Assembly: GCA_001179505.1 (NCBI GenBank) | Contig: CDMY01000405.1 | Span: 196,439 to 219,918, forward strand | From: Vitrella brassicaformis | Lineage: Eukaryota > Sar > Vitrellaceae | Length of the DNA: 23,480 nucleotides | Direction: 5' to 3' | In this document: piece by piece, positions 11,601-20,315 of the stretch | Position numbering within the stretch: position 1 is the first letter of the stretch | Layout of the letters: each line of letters begins with the position of its first letter | The notes under the pieces: generated by a model | The model's input: only the letters and a program-made list of their open reading frames with translations | Told to the model about the DNA's origin: nothing | The model's database searches: none | Position numbers and translations under genes: made by a program

Positions 11601-12071
11601 ATTGACAGCGAGGGCGGTCCGGTCGCACCCGCACCGAGCATTGTTGACCGGTATCGGGTTACCTACGCACACGTGCAGAGGGGGCTGCCGGCTGCCTACA
11701 CCTTTCCCGCACCGGTGTCTCGCACCGCTGGCAGCGCACAGCAGAGGAAGGGCAGCACTGGCAATGGCGCAGGGCCGCCGTTCAGGCGGAAGAAAGTACT
11801 AGTGGGCATGGCGAGGGAGGATGCAGGTGGGTGATATCACACACATAACATTCACACACAGTGAACAGGCAGACACATCGCTACACTGCGTGTGCTCATG
11901 AATGTCCGAATGCGTGCAGGTGCAGGTGGTGGTTCGTCGCATAGTGACGATGATGATTCCTCCTCTGTCAGCTCGCCCATGTGCCTCTCAGTCACTCAAG
12001 GTGCGGTGCGTACCAACCAGCCCACCAACCGAGATGGCTTCCGTCTGAGCGATACTGTCCGTGTGTGTTGA
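8646..12071 (+). CDS. Inositol polyphosphate kinase (IPK family)
   Basis: The family phosphorylates inositol phosphates with ATP (IPMK, IP3K and IP6K types). Residue numbers follow the model 8646-8664, 8727-8769, 8846-9025, 9132-9177, 9283-9363, 9474-9863, 9955-10272, 10337-10405, 10518-10648, 10740-10863, 10962-11826, 11926-12071 (803 aa). The signature PxxxDxKxG is intact as PAIADLKLG (264-272). HGFVYK near 124-129 suits the ATP-binding lysine, and LIPSFRGV matches the hinge-side motif. FYATSIVMVYD (437-447) and DFAH (460-463) match the C-terminal SSLL-like and metal-binding motifs. A Ser/Pro-rich stretch (468-537) separates DFAH from RGMDNLMDVL, which resembles the final helix. A further 230 residues are unrecognised. 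The kinase core is firm; both ends are not. Translation may instead start at 8823 or 8868, the last intron may be 12000-12075 with stop at 12119, and 9178-9282 could be exonic because it is in frame without stops. Which inositol phosphate it uses cannot be told. Confidence 0.82.
8683..8716. other. Telomere-like CCCTAAA degenerate repeat / telo-box
   Basis: Three imperfect units resembling CCCTAAA occur in a row, including AAACCCTAA at 8684-8692 and AAACCCTA at 8698-8705. Plants use AAACCCTAA as a promoter 'telo-box', and TTTAGGG is the telomere unit in plants and reported in chromerids. Here it lies at the 5' end of the kinase gene, either in a first intron (8665-8726) or in the 5' leader. 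Confidence 0.5.
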
Positions 12072-12500
12072 GCAGGTCGTCATGGGTTTTCCTTGCACGT
12101 GGGAGCGCCAGATAGATGAGATGAGATGTAGCGGGGAGGGCGGGAAGGGTTTGTCTTTGGCTAGTAGGATGATGGCAGGCATTTGGACTGAGTGATTCGT
12201 GACTGCCTGCCGTGTTGTTTTTCTGTCGACGGGGTGAGGCGAGACGACACTGGTTGGTGATGTATTGACACGTCCATCATGTTATATCATGTCGATTCAC
12301 ACACATGGTGACTTAATAGCTAGCTGTTGTCCGTCCGCACCAAAGCAGCACCACGTGCTGACTTTCTTTTCTGCACCCGCCGCCATCGAGTCTGCTCCCT
12401 CGGTGCACATATGCACCGGAAGTAAGCTCGGCCTCGATGGCAGCAGACAAAGAATCAAGCCAGTCGCACAGCCACCACCATTAGAATATCTTCGCCCCGC
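12072..12500. other. Convergent 3' region between genes 3 and 4
   Basis: This lies between the stop of the plus-strand kinase gene and the stop of the minus-strand cyclin gene. It should hold both 3' UTRs and poly(A) sites. If the alternative last exon of the kinase gene is used, coding sequence extends to 12119. No other gene or repeat of note is seen. Confidence 0.55.
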
Positions 12501-14262
12501 TCACGCCATTTTTTCTTGTCTGACGGTACATCCTGTCTGTGTTTCCCCCTCTCCTGCCCCTGCTGCGCTGTCGCCACTGCCATAAGCGTCAAGGTAAAAC
12601 TCGATGACGCGGCCACACAGCTCTGAGAAGGTGCGAACACACACACACAACACACAACCCAATACATCGACCAAAGGATGCATCTGGATTGATGGACACA
12701 TCATACCTACCTCTCAGTGTGGCGATGGGCTCACTTATCTCCTCCTCTCTCCTTTGCCCCACCGCATCCACGGCCATCTCATCAGCTCCCGCTGCAGCGG
12801 CCGGTGCGTCCCCCTCGCCCCGGTCCTGGCCCTCTCCCACCTTCCTGCCCTCGACCCTCCGGCGCTTGGGGCTTGATCCCGCCCCCTCAGTGCCACCCAT
12901 GGCTCGCGCGCTCGGACCCTGTTTGCCCTCCTGCGCAATCGAGGTCCTGCGGGTCACGTCAACGCCATTCTGCGCAAGCAGCCTGCAGCACGTGGCAAGG
13001 CAACTTATAAGAGATGGACAAGGCGACCCATGCTGGTCGGTCTTGTTCAGTCAGCACCTGATTGCCTCCCAGATGTGTTGGTCATCGATAGCCAGCCCCT
13101 CGCACGGCCGGTCCTCCGAGCGGGTGGCCAGCACCCGGCCAAACTCCTCTGTCTGGGCGAGCCTCTTGGTGACGATGACGGCTGCCAGGCAGACCAGGTC
13201 TGGGGGGTAGTGCACGAACAGAGATGAGCAGAATAGGTCGTTGATGAGGGTCCAGGCTAGAGAGGGGATGAGGGAGTGGCTGCCAGTGGTCGACAGCCCG
13301 CTGGAGCCGTCGATGCGGCCTGCACCCATCCATCCATCCATCCATGACCCCCCACATGCCGTCTGGCGGTGTGCATTCATTGTGTGGGCACCCACCCTCC
13401 CAGCCGCCCACCGAGCATGACGGCGAGGTTGAGCAGCAGTGTGTATGCCTTGGTCATGTCGAGGTCAAAGGAGAGTGTGCGGATGACCATCTGCTCCAAA
13501 TGCAGCGCCTCGTCACGGCTCTTCCAGTACTGGACGACAGACGGACAGACAGACAGACAGACGGACACACACACACACACACACACACACATGGCAAATG
13601 CACACCTAGATGGGCGACTGAGTGAGTACTGCTTGGTACCTCCTCCATCTGGAGGGTCTTTCCCTTGCCGTCCGTGCGAAAGTGCTCACAGCAGTTGATG
13701 ATTTCTGACATATCACAATCACACACACCGCAGGGAACCAACACAGCGTGAGTGCATTTCTCTCGCAACTGTTGGCTTCGTGCTTGTGTGTGTGAAGCCT
13801 ACCTACCTCTGAGTTTCTTGCCGTCCTCACACACCTTGGCCGCCAGGAAGAGGCACGGAGGCAAGATGCGCTGCACACACCACACGGACCCACCACCACG
13901 GGCAGCATACAGTCAGCCACGTTGCTGCCTGCCTGTTGGTTGTGCTGTGCCCACCCATGCATCGAGCTCTGACGGCTCTCTCAGCGTGTAGAAGCGCTGG
14001 AAGAACAGCAACGCCGTCGATATGCTCGGCTGCTCCCTGACGCGCACACACACACACACACAACCAACACACGCACACAACCAACACACGCAGAGATCTG
14101 TGCACAGAGCGCTCCAGCGGCGGGTGAGGTGAAGCAGCTCACTCACATCCTGAGGTCCATGGCAATCTGCTGTATCCTGAGGCCGAATTCCCGCCTGAAC
14201 GCCGCCAGGCGCCTCTCACGGGCATCGTCCCATCGGTGAAGGCGATGCGAATGGAACTCCAT
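12501..14262 (-). CDS. Cyclin, transcription-type (K/T/L class)
   Basis: Eight exons join in phase to 366 codons plus TGA: 14147-14262, 13955-14036, 13807-13870, 13640-13704, 13412-13529, 13058-13319, 12711-12982 and 12501-12622. Two cyclin boxes are visible. The first reads FGLRIQQIAMDLR, then STALLFFQRFY, then PPCLFLAAKVCEDGKKLREI. This keeps the Lys and Glu/Asp that cyclins use to contact the kinase and the CLFLAAKV helix typical of cyclins K, T, L and C. A link rich in basic residues leads to LEQMVIRTLSFDLDM, the usual end of box one. Box two has AWTLINDLFCSSLFVHYPPDLVCLAAVIVTKRL. The C-terminal 120 residues carry a likely nuclear signal (KRRR) and an Ala/Glu-rich linker, then a short helix with CGRVIEFYLDAYG. 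Such cyclins activate CDK9, CDK12 or CDK11-like kinases on RNA polymerase II. Subtype is not assigned. It is divergent from gene 5, 174 bp apart. Confidence 0.85.
13544..13591. repeat. (GACA)n plus (CA)n compound microsatellite in cyclin intron 4
   Basis: GACA units run directly into about fourteen CA units. The repeat fills much of the 93 bp intron between exons 13640-13704 and 13412-13529. On the transcript it is (TG)n then (TCTG)n up to the acceptor. Confidence 0.9.
14043..14092. repeat. CA-rich tandem repeat in cyclin intron 1
   Basis: A (CA)n run is followed by two copies of a unit ending in ACAACCAACACACGC. All of it lies inside the intron between exons 14147-14262 and 13955-14036. Confidence 0.8.
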
Positions 14263-14436
14263 GTTTGGCAAGCTGGAAGAAACCTGCGAAGGTCACTGTA
14301 AGTAGCTATGAAATAAGAAACAGTGGGAGCGGGAGCGTTGTCAATGCGACGGCGCAGGGCTGACCAGAGGTGGACCTGGTCCCGAGAGGGCGACAAGGCC
14401 ACTTCACACACTCTATATAGGCTACCTGCCACCATC
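14263..14436. promoter_or_regulatory. Short divergent promoter between cyclin and GH3 genes
   Basis: Only 174 bp lie between the two ATG codons. A TATATA hexamer is at 14414-14419, 18 bp upstream of the GH3 ATG and about 150 bp upstream of the cyclin ATG. The first distance is too short for an ordinary TATA-driven plus-strand start. The hexamer may serve the cyclin gene or be chance. Confidence 0.45.
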
Positions 14437-17189
14437 ATGAGAGGGACCCTTCGAAGCGGCCCTGCTGCCGCCCCCTACCTCCTCATCGTTTGTATCCTCT
14501 CAGCCGCAAGCGAACCAAGGAGTAGTGCTGGCCGCCCACTACGAGAAGACTTCGCCTTCGCCGACGTCGTTGCAAGCGGCGCGGGGCCACCGCCCGCTCA
14601 TATGATGAGCGCCGCTGCAGCTGCCCCGGCACCCTCTCCCCTGTCGCCCTTTGAGGGCAACAAGGTGCGTGCGTTCGCCTCCAAGAAGAACCAAGCGGCC
14701 CACAACCTGATGGACGCCATCAAGCAAGTGCAGAACGTGACCGAGTTCTATCGCAGGTGGGGCGAGGACCGGCCCATCACGTCACTGGGGGCGTGCTACA
14801 CCAGCGACAGGCACCTCAGCGGCTTCGAGATCGCCGCCACGACGGCCTACTCGCCACAGGACTGCCAGGCCAAGTGCCAGATGGACGGCCACTGCTGGGG
14901 GTGGACCTACTTTGGTGACTCCAATCAATGCAGCCTCGCAGAGGGCGGGCCAGAGAAGGGCCACACCATGGCCGAATCGGGCAAGAAGATCGTCAGCGGG
15001 CCCAAGAGCTGCGGGTGGCCGCGGCCGAACAATCCTGTGAGGGAGGACGAGAAGATCGAGGAGGCGCTGGACGAGCTGATACCGACGTTGAGCATGGACA
15101 GCAAGATCGGCCAGCTGATCTTTCTCGTGCAGTTCCGCACCACCGTCGAAAACCTCAAGCTGACGGCGGCCGGGGCGGCGCAGATCCCGCGGCCCCCCCA
15201 CGGGATGAGCCTGAAGGACACGCTGAAGCTGTTCGACCAGCTGTATGACGAGTCGCTCAAGGTTGGGGACGGCATCCCGGTGATGTTTGTGACGAACGCC
15301 GTGCACGGCAACACGATGATCAAGGGCGCCACAATCTTCCCACACAACATCGCCATCGGGGCCGCCAACGACCCCGACCTGGCCAGGAGGGTCGGCGAAG
15401 CCACCGCACTTGAGATGGCAGTCGCAGGTCAGTCAGTAACACACAAAACTAAAACGGCCAGTGATATCTGTGGCGTGGGTGTGTCTGCTCTGCTTCCCGC
15501 CCGGCAGGGTTTGACTGGACGGAGGCCCCCACCGTGGCCGTTGCGCGAGACATCCGGTGGGGCCGCACGTACGAGAGCTACTCGTCGAGCCCGCAGCGTG
15601 TCAAGAACATGGCCTTCGCCATGGTGAGGGGGCTGCAGGGCGACCCCAACAACGACAAGGACTTCCTCAGCGACGCCCACGTCATCGCCACCTGCAAACA
15701 CTGGATCGGCGACGGGGCGTCAAGCAAGGGCATCACATACGGCGACGTGCACCTGGAGGAGGAGGAGTTCCGGGACGTCCACGGGCTGCCCTTCGTGGCC
15801 TGCATCGAGGCGGGGGTGCAGTCGATCATGCCCTCCTACACGGCTTACCACGGGACCTCCATGCACGGCAACTGGTTCCTCAACAGTGCGGTCCTCAAGG
15901 GCATGATGGACTTTCAGGGCTTCGTCATCAGCGACTTCGACGGCTGGGTGTGGAACGCCGTCCCGGGGTGCAGTGTCGACAACTGCCCCGCCACTATCGG
16001 CACCGGCATCGACCAGCTACTCGTTGGGTCAGTCAGTCAGTCAGTCCCCCAGGCACACACAAGCTAAGCTGCAGACGCCCGCATCGCATGTGTGTGTGCT
16101 GTGTGTGGTTGACATGGCATGATAGGTATGGTGACTACCAGAAGCTCATGTCCGGCATCAAGAAGGCCGTCGAGACCGGGGAGCTGCCCGAGGAGCGGTT
16201 CAACAACGCCGTACGGCGGGTCCTCAGAACCAAAATGCGGCTGGGTCTCATGGGCCCCAGGGCACGCACCACTCGGCAGCGGCCCTCCGAACGCAAATAC
16301 GCCGGCCGGACAGAGTACTTCAATAACAAGAAGCACCGGCAGGTCGCACGGGAGGCCGTGCGCAAGTCGGTGGTGCTGCTCAAGAACCATAGGAAGGCGC
16401 TGCCGATCAAGCCCCAGATGAGGGTGCTGGTGGCTGGCCCCGCCGCCAACGACAAGACCAAGATGATGGGCGGCTGGACCTTGGATCTGTTCGGCCAGAA
16501 CATCGAGCAGGCCGACTTCCCCCAGGCCACCACTGTCTTCGAGGCGCTCAGGAGGGAGATGAAGAAGCGGGGTGGGTCGGCGACCTTCTCTGAGACGGGG
16601 TGGGTGAAGGACTACAGCGAGTACGACCTGGCCGTGTTTGTGACGGGCGAGGAGCCGTACGCAGAGATCAAGGGCGACCTCGCTGACCCCGAGAAATCAC
16701 GCAGCCTCGACCACGGCACCAGGTGACTGACGAGCGAGACACGAACGAAGCCATTCTCGCTTGTCTGTCTCCATTCATTCATTTGTGTGTGTGTGTGGAC
16801 GGACATTACATATGTATGGCTCCTTCAGGCATGTGGCTGACTTCGAGACGTTGGACATGCTGCAGAAGTCGAAGCTGCCGACGGTGACGATTCTGCTGTC
16901 TGGCCGGCCTCTGTATGTCAACAAGTACATCAACAAGTCGCATGCCTTCATGGCCGCCTGGCTGCCGGGCAGTGAGGGCGGCAACGGCATCGCCGACCTG
17001 CTTCTGGGCGACTTTGACTTCAGCGGCACACTCTCCTTCCCCTGGCCACGACACCCCTGCCAGACGCTCAGCCAGCCATGGGCACTGCCAGACGGCCAGA
17101 CCCACCTTTTCCCCCTCGGCTATGGGCTGGACTACAAACACAATAAAACCATCCCACAGCTGCCGGAGAACTGGGTCTTCGAGTGCTGA
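14437..17189 (+). CDS. Secreted GH3 beta-glucosidase/exo-glucanase with PAN/apple-like domain
   Basis: Four exons, 14437-15427, 15508-16027, 16126-16722 and 16829-17189, give 822 residues. The N-terminus MRGTLRSG then APYLLIVCILSAAS is a good signal peptide, so the enzyme is probably secreted or vacuolar. Residues about 118-172 form a Cys-rich PAN/apple-like domain: GACYTSDRHLSGFE, then CQAKCQMDGHCWGWTYF and a closing C. The GH3 barrel follows, with IGQLIFLVQF, the substrate-loop TNAVHGN, IFPHNIAIGAANDPDL, FDWTEAPTVAVARDIRWGR and CKHWIGDG. The motif GFVISDFDGW places the catalytic nucleophile at Asp473. The second domain shows VVLLKNHRKALPI and ends with LFPLGYGLDYK, the usual GH3 close. The order HGN, IFPHN, RDIRWGR and YESYS matches exo-1,3/1,4-beta-glucanases of plants and proteobacteria. 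It should release glucose from beta-glucans; exact linkage is unknown. An ATG at 14344 is in frame but would bury the signal peptide. Confidence 0.93.
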
Positions 17190-17272
17190 CCGACCGGCCC
17201 GACCTGACGGCATAGTGGTAGGCAGGCCTAGTGGTCGTGAGCGTGCGATTTGCATTGTGTGGTGTGTATGAA

Positions 17273-17296
17273 CGGGCGGGCGGGCGGGCGGGCGGG
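17273..17296. repeat. (GGGC)n microsatellite
   Basis: Six tandem GGGC units lie about 85 bp after the GH3 stop codon. On the plus strand the G-runs could fold as a G-quadruplex, which is inference from the pattern alone. Confidence 0.85.
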
Positions 17297-17583
17297 TAAT
17301 TGGGGCGCATTGCATACACCGGGTGTAATGATCAGTGTGTGCAGGTTGGGCGTGGCGTGTGCACATCACATGTGGTGTTGAAGTGTCTCGATGTGTACGG
17401 ATCTGTACACAAAAAGACGGATGGACACGGCTGGATGGAGGGAGGGAAGAGTACAGAGACAGATATGCAATGCACACAGCTAGTCAGTCCCTGCTGCCTG
17501 TCTGTCTGCCTGCCTGCGTGCCCCTATTTGACTAGTGTGTGAGTGAATGCGTGGGTGTCTGTCTGTCTGTCTGTCACATCATG

Positions 17584-17608
17584 TCCTCTCCTCTCCTCTC
17601 CTCTCCTT
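17584..17608. repeat. (TCCTC)5 tandem repeat
   Basis: Five pentanucleotide units form a pure polypyrimidine/polypurine tract directly after a (CTGT)n run. Confidence 0.85.
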
Positions 17609-17953
17609 GTCTGAGATGCCTCGGTGACCCGTTTGGTCCTTTGTCTGGGTGGTTGGTTGGGTAGCTGTCTGTAATTCGTGCAGCCCAGCCCTTTCTCTCC
17701 CCAACATATTCCTTCTCTCTCTCTCCTGCCACCTCTTCCCTTCCTCCCTGCCCGCCTGCTCGTGTGCCCGCCTGCCTCCCTGCCCGTGTGAGTGTTTTGC
17801 TGCGTACACACAGTGCCGTCCGTTCAGCTACAGGACTACAATTGGTTGGTGAGTGAGGGGGGCTGACGGACCGAACGATTGTGAGTTGATGCTCATCTCA
17901 ATCCATACATCCAGTCGGTCACACAAAAACACACACACACGCATCCGTGTCAG

Positions 17954-20103
17954 TCAATCAGTCCCCCCCAACCCCGCAGAACGAGGCGGTGCAAACGAGC
18001 TGAGGAACATCCCATCCACCGGCTTTAGCCACAGGCGTCTCGCCTCTGTGTCGATGGACGTCACAATGTCTGGCACCACATAAGGGATGAAGGCCCTGAG
18101 AGAGAGGACAGACACACACACACACCATACATATGCGGCCTGGCCTGGCGTAGCCTGCCTCTGATATGTATGGTGTGGCTGGCCGCCCCGTGCTCACTGT
18201 ACCTGACTACAGGCGACCGGGAGATCTCCTGTGCATCATCGTCATCGGCAGGCCTGTACTCGCACAGCCGCTCGTGGTGCACCGCCTCTTGCTCTGTGGC
18301 GAACTCCATTGCACAGAACTCACACTCCCACACCTGCACACCTCCTCCCACACTGCACACGCAGACGCACACGCAGAAAGGGATAGATAGAGGGATGGGG
18401 GGACGATTGATCACACCACGCACGGCACTAATGAACCCACCTGCTCGGGTTTGTGAAGCCATCGATTTCGGTCTCTTGGCTGAGCTGTTGGTAGAAATGG
18501 TCAATGACGGTTCTGTCGAAGGATGGATCCATCTCTATCAGCAGCATGTCCTCACGAATGGCCCCCAGCTCCTGCATCCACTCACATCACATGTCAAACC
18601 GCTCGCTGCCGTGTCCTCCCCACCTTCCCTGCCTCCCTGCCTCCCTCGTGTCTCACCTTGCTTTGTGTGGCTTCCGATCCAGGAACATAGTCGACAATCC
18701 GACCCACCTAGAGAAGAAAGAGGGCGCATACCGCACCGCGGCCATCCATGCCATGCCCTCCCCTCTGCGCTGCTTTGTCTACACCTCTCTCTTCCCCACC
18801 AGGCATTCCGGCATGGCCGCCGCCAGCGCTTCGTCCTCCTCAGCGAACGCACCCCAGTCGATGTACACCTGCATGTCCAGCAGCTCGGGCACATAGACCT
18901 CCGATGCCTCGTCGAGTGAGGACGGCCGGTCGCGCTGAGAGGCGTAGAGAGTGAGGCCCGTCAGCCGAATGGCGTCCTCTCTGAGTGAGAGGCAAACAGG
19001 CAGTTGACACGTGGAGCAAGGTGAGTACGTGTTGCTGATGGTGCGGTGACCTGGTGTCAGCCCCAGCGATTTGCACGACAAACACATCGTCTTGGCCCGC
19101 CTTGCGGCACTGGGTAAGGGCTACCGGCTGTGGCGCCGCCGATGTGCGGGGCTTCAGATACTGCACACCTAGGAATCAACCCACATAGACGTGTGTGTCT
19201 ATGGATGTCCACGCACTCCGCTACAATGCACCTGCTCAGCTCACCGGGCCGTCCGAAGCGGTCCTGTGGGAAGTCAGTTGAGCTCCTGACCTTGACTTGC
19301 CCGACCACGCCATGGGCGCCCATGATCGACCCGATCTCCACAAAGTCATCCATGGACCCCTCATACACCACACACACCCTGGCACCAGCACCCTCACTGT
19401 CGCCGTATCGCTCTCGGAATGAGGCGTCGCTCTCGAGAGTCCTCTGCAGGCCGTCCCGCAGCCTGGCGAACAGCGGCCGGCTGCTGCGCCGCTGCTGCTG
19501 CTCCTCCTCCTCCTCCTCCTCCTCCTAATGAATGAATGCAGCCAGCCATTCGTGCCGACGGCACAAGAGTTGACCGACAGGGATCCATCTGGCCGCTAGC
19601 TTCGTGCTCGCTCTTGCCTGTGTTTGTTGCCTCAGTGGTTTGGTCTTCTCCACGAACAGATCCCACGGGTCGGGCGGTGCCTGGCCGTCCTCATAGCGCC
19701 ACGCGTCCTTGGTGCGCCTTCCGCGACGACCCACCTGATGGAACGAGGCAGGCAGGATTCCGTCAGAGCATTCTGCAGGGCGATGGGTGCGTACCTTTGA
19801 GAATCTGCTGGGCTGGTAGTATTTGCTGGGCGAGGTGTCCCGCACGGCATCGCTGGAAGCAGGCTGCGATGAACGAATCAGCCGGCTGATTGACTGGCGT
19901 CGACGGACAGGCGCCAGTGGCACAAACGCGGCCGCTTCAGACGGAGGGCACTGCATCACCATCAGGTACGCCATGCAACACACCCAGTGCAAGATCTGAT
20001 GGCTGCAGGTCTGTGCTCGTCTGCGCGTGTGTGTGTTGGTCTCACTCACGTATGTGTGAACCGACGCCGTCAGGGATTGTGAGAGCAACAAGGCGACCTT
20101 CAT
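17954..20103 (-). CDS. RimM-like ribosome maturation factor, probably plastid-targeted
   Basis: RimM assists 30S subunit assembly by binding S19 and the 16S rRNA head. Ten exons, 20050-20103, 19795-19995, 19618-19734, 19245-19524, 19051-19168, 18800-18980, 18657-18707, 18441-18571, 18203-18352 and 17954-18095, give 474 residues against about 170-180 in bacteria. Residues 1-18 (MKVALLLSQSLTASVHTY) look like a signal peptide. A basic, Ser-rich stretch follows, consistent with a transit peptide for a complex plastid. Eight Glu precede the RimM N-domain: FVEIGSIMGAHGVVGQVKV (185-203) and STDFPQDRF. The linker REDAIRLTGLTLY and VYVPELLDMQVY match the RimM signature. The PRC-barrel half has VGRIVDYVPG and DMLLIEMD, and ends with AFIPYVVPDIVTSIDTEARR, the family's closing strand. 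Between those two parts sits an insertion with a C2HC zinc-finger-like motif. Intron 3 needs either a GC donor (exon end 19618) or a GT donor (exon end 19579); both keep frame. Confidence 0.85.
18203..18352 (-). other. Zinc-finger-like insertion exon inside RimM
   Basis: This exon encodes about 50 residues with Cys388, Cys391, His404 and Cys408 (C-x2-C-x12-H-x3-C), followed by an acidic DDDD run. Acceptor at 18353 and donor at 18203 are phase-matched to the flanking RimM exons, so it is read as part of the same protein. Bacterial RimM has nothing here. Removing this exon would leave the flanking exons out of phase only if the neighbour 18441-18571 were kept unchanged: that exon ends with two spare bases and the final exon takes one, so skipping remains in frame. 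Confidence 0.65.
19500..19524 (-). repeat. (GAG)8 run encoding poly-Glu
   Basis: Eight GAG codons start exon 4 of the RimM-like gene directly after the acceptor, followed by three CAG codons for Gln. On the plus strand it appears as (CTC)n. Length variation here would change the acidic tract without shifting the frame. Confidence 0.85.
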
Positions 20104-20315
20104 GAGCACTCCCTTCCAACCTCACACATGCTCCACCGTCAGGCCGCCTAGGGTGCTCCCTGAAACCGCTGCTGCGCAGAGGAGCGCATTGACGCTGCAG
20201 ATCTTTGTCGCGTTTGGTCTCTGATATATGGCATTTCGCGGAAGTCCAATCGCGCCCATCTTCTCTGCACGGAGATTCGCTTATCTCTCACGCGTCGTCG
20301 GAGTTTCCACAGCGC
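20104..20315. promoter_or_regulatory. Divergent intergenic region between RimM-like and methyltransferase genes
   Basis: 212 bp separate the two ATG codons, so the promoters must be shared or overlapping. The plus-strand frame of the methyltransferase stays open upstream of 20316 to at least 20205, but without an ATG. I see no convincing TATA box; ATATATGG at 20223-20230 is a weak candidate. Confidence 0.5.

Larger units (their letters stand above)
17190..17953. other. Convergent intergenic region with tetra- and pentanucleotide repeats
   Basis: This lies between the GH3 stop and the stop of the minus-strand RimM-like gene. It carries (GGGC)n at 17273-17296, (CTGT)n at 17558-17576, (TCCTC)5 at 17584-17608 and CT-rich DNA near 17695-17770. 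No exon-like frame or RNA gene is apparent. It must contain the two 3' UTRs. Confidence 0.6.

Noticed and set aside
13540-13600. Possible CRISPR-like or spacer array from regular repeats
   Set aside because: The repeats are two- and four-base microsatellites without spacers, and the genes are eukaryotic with introns.
14344-14436. Alternative upstream start for the GH3 enzyme
   Set aside because: It would add 31 charged residues before the hydrophobic core and spoil a good signal peptide.
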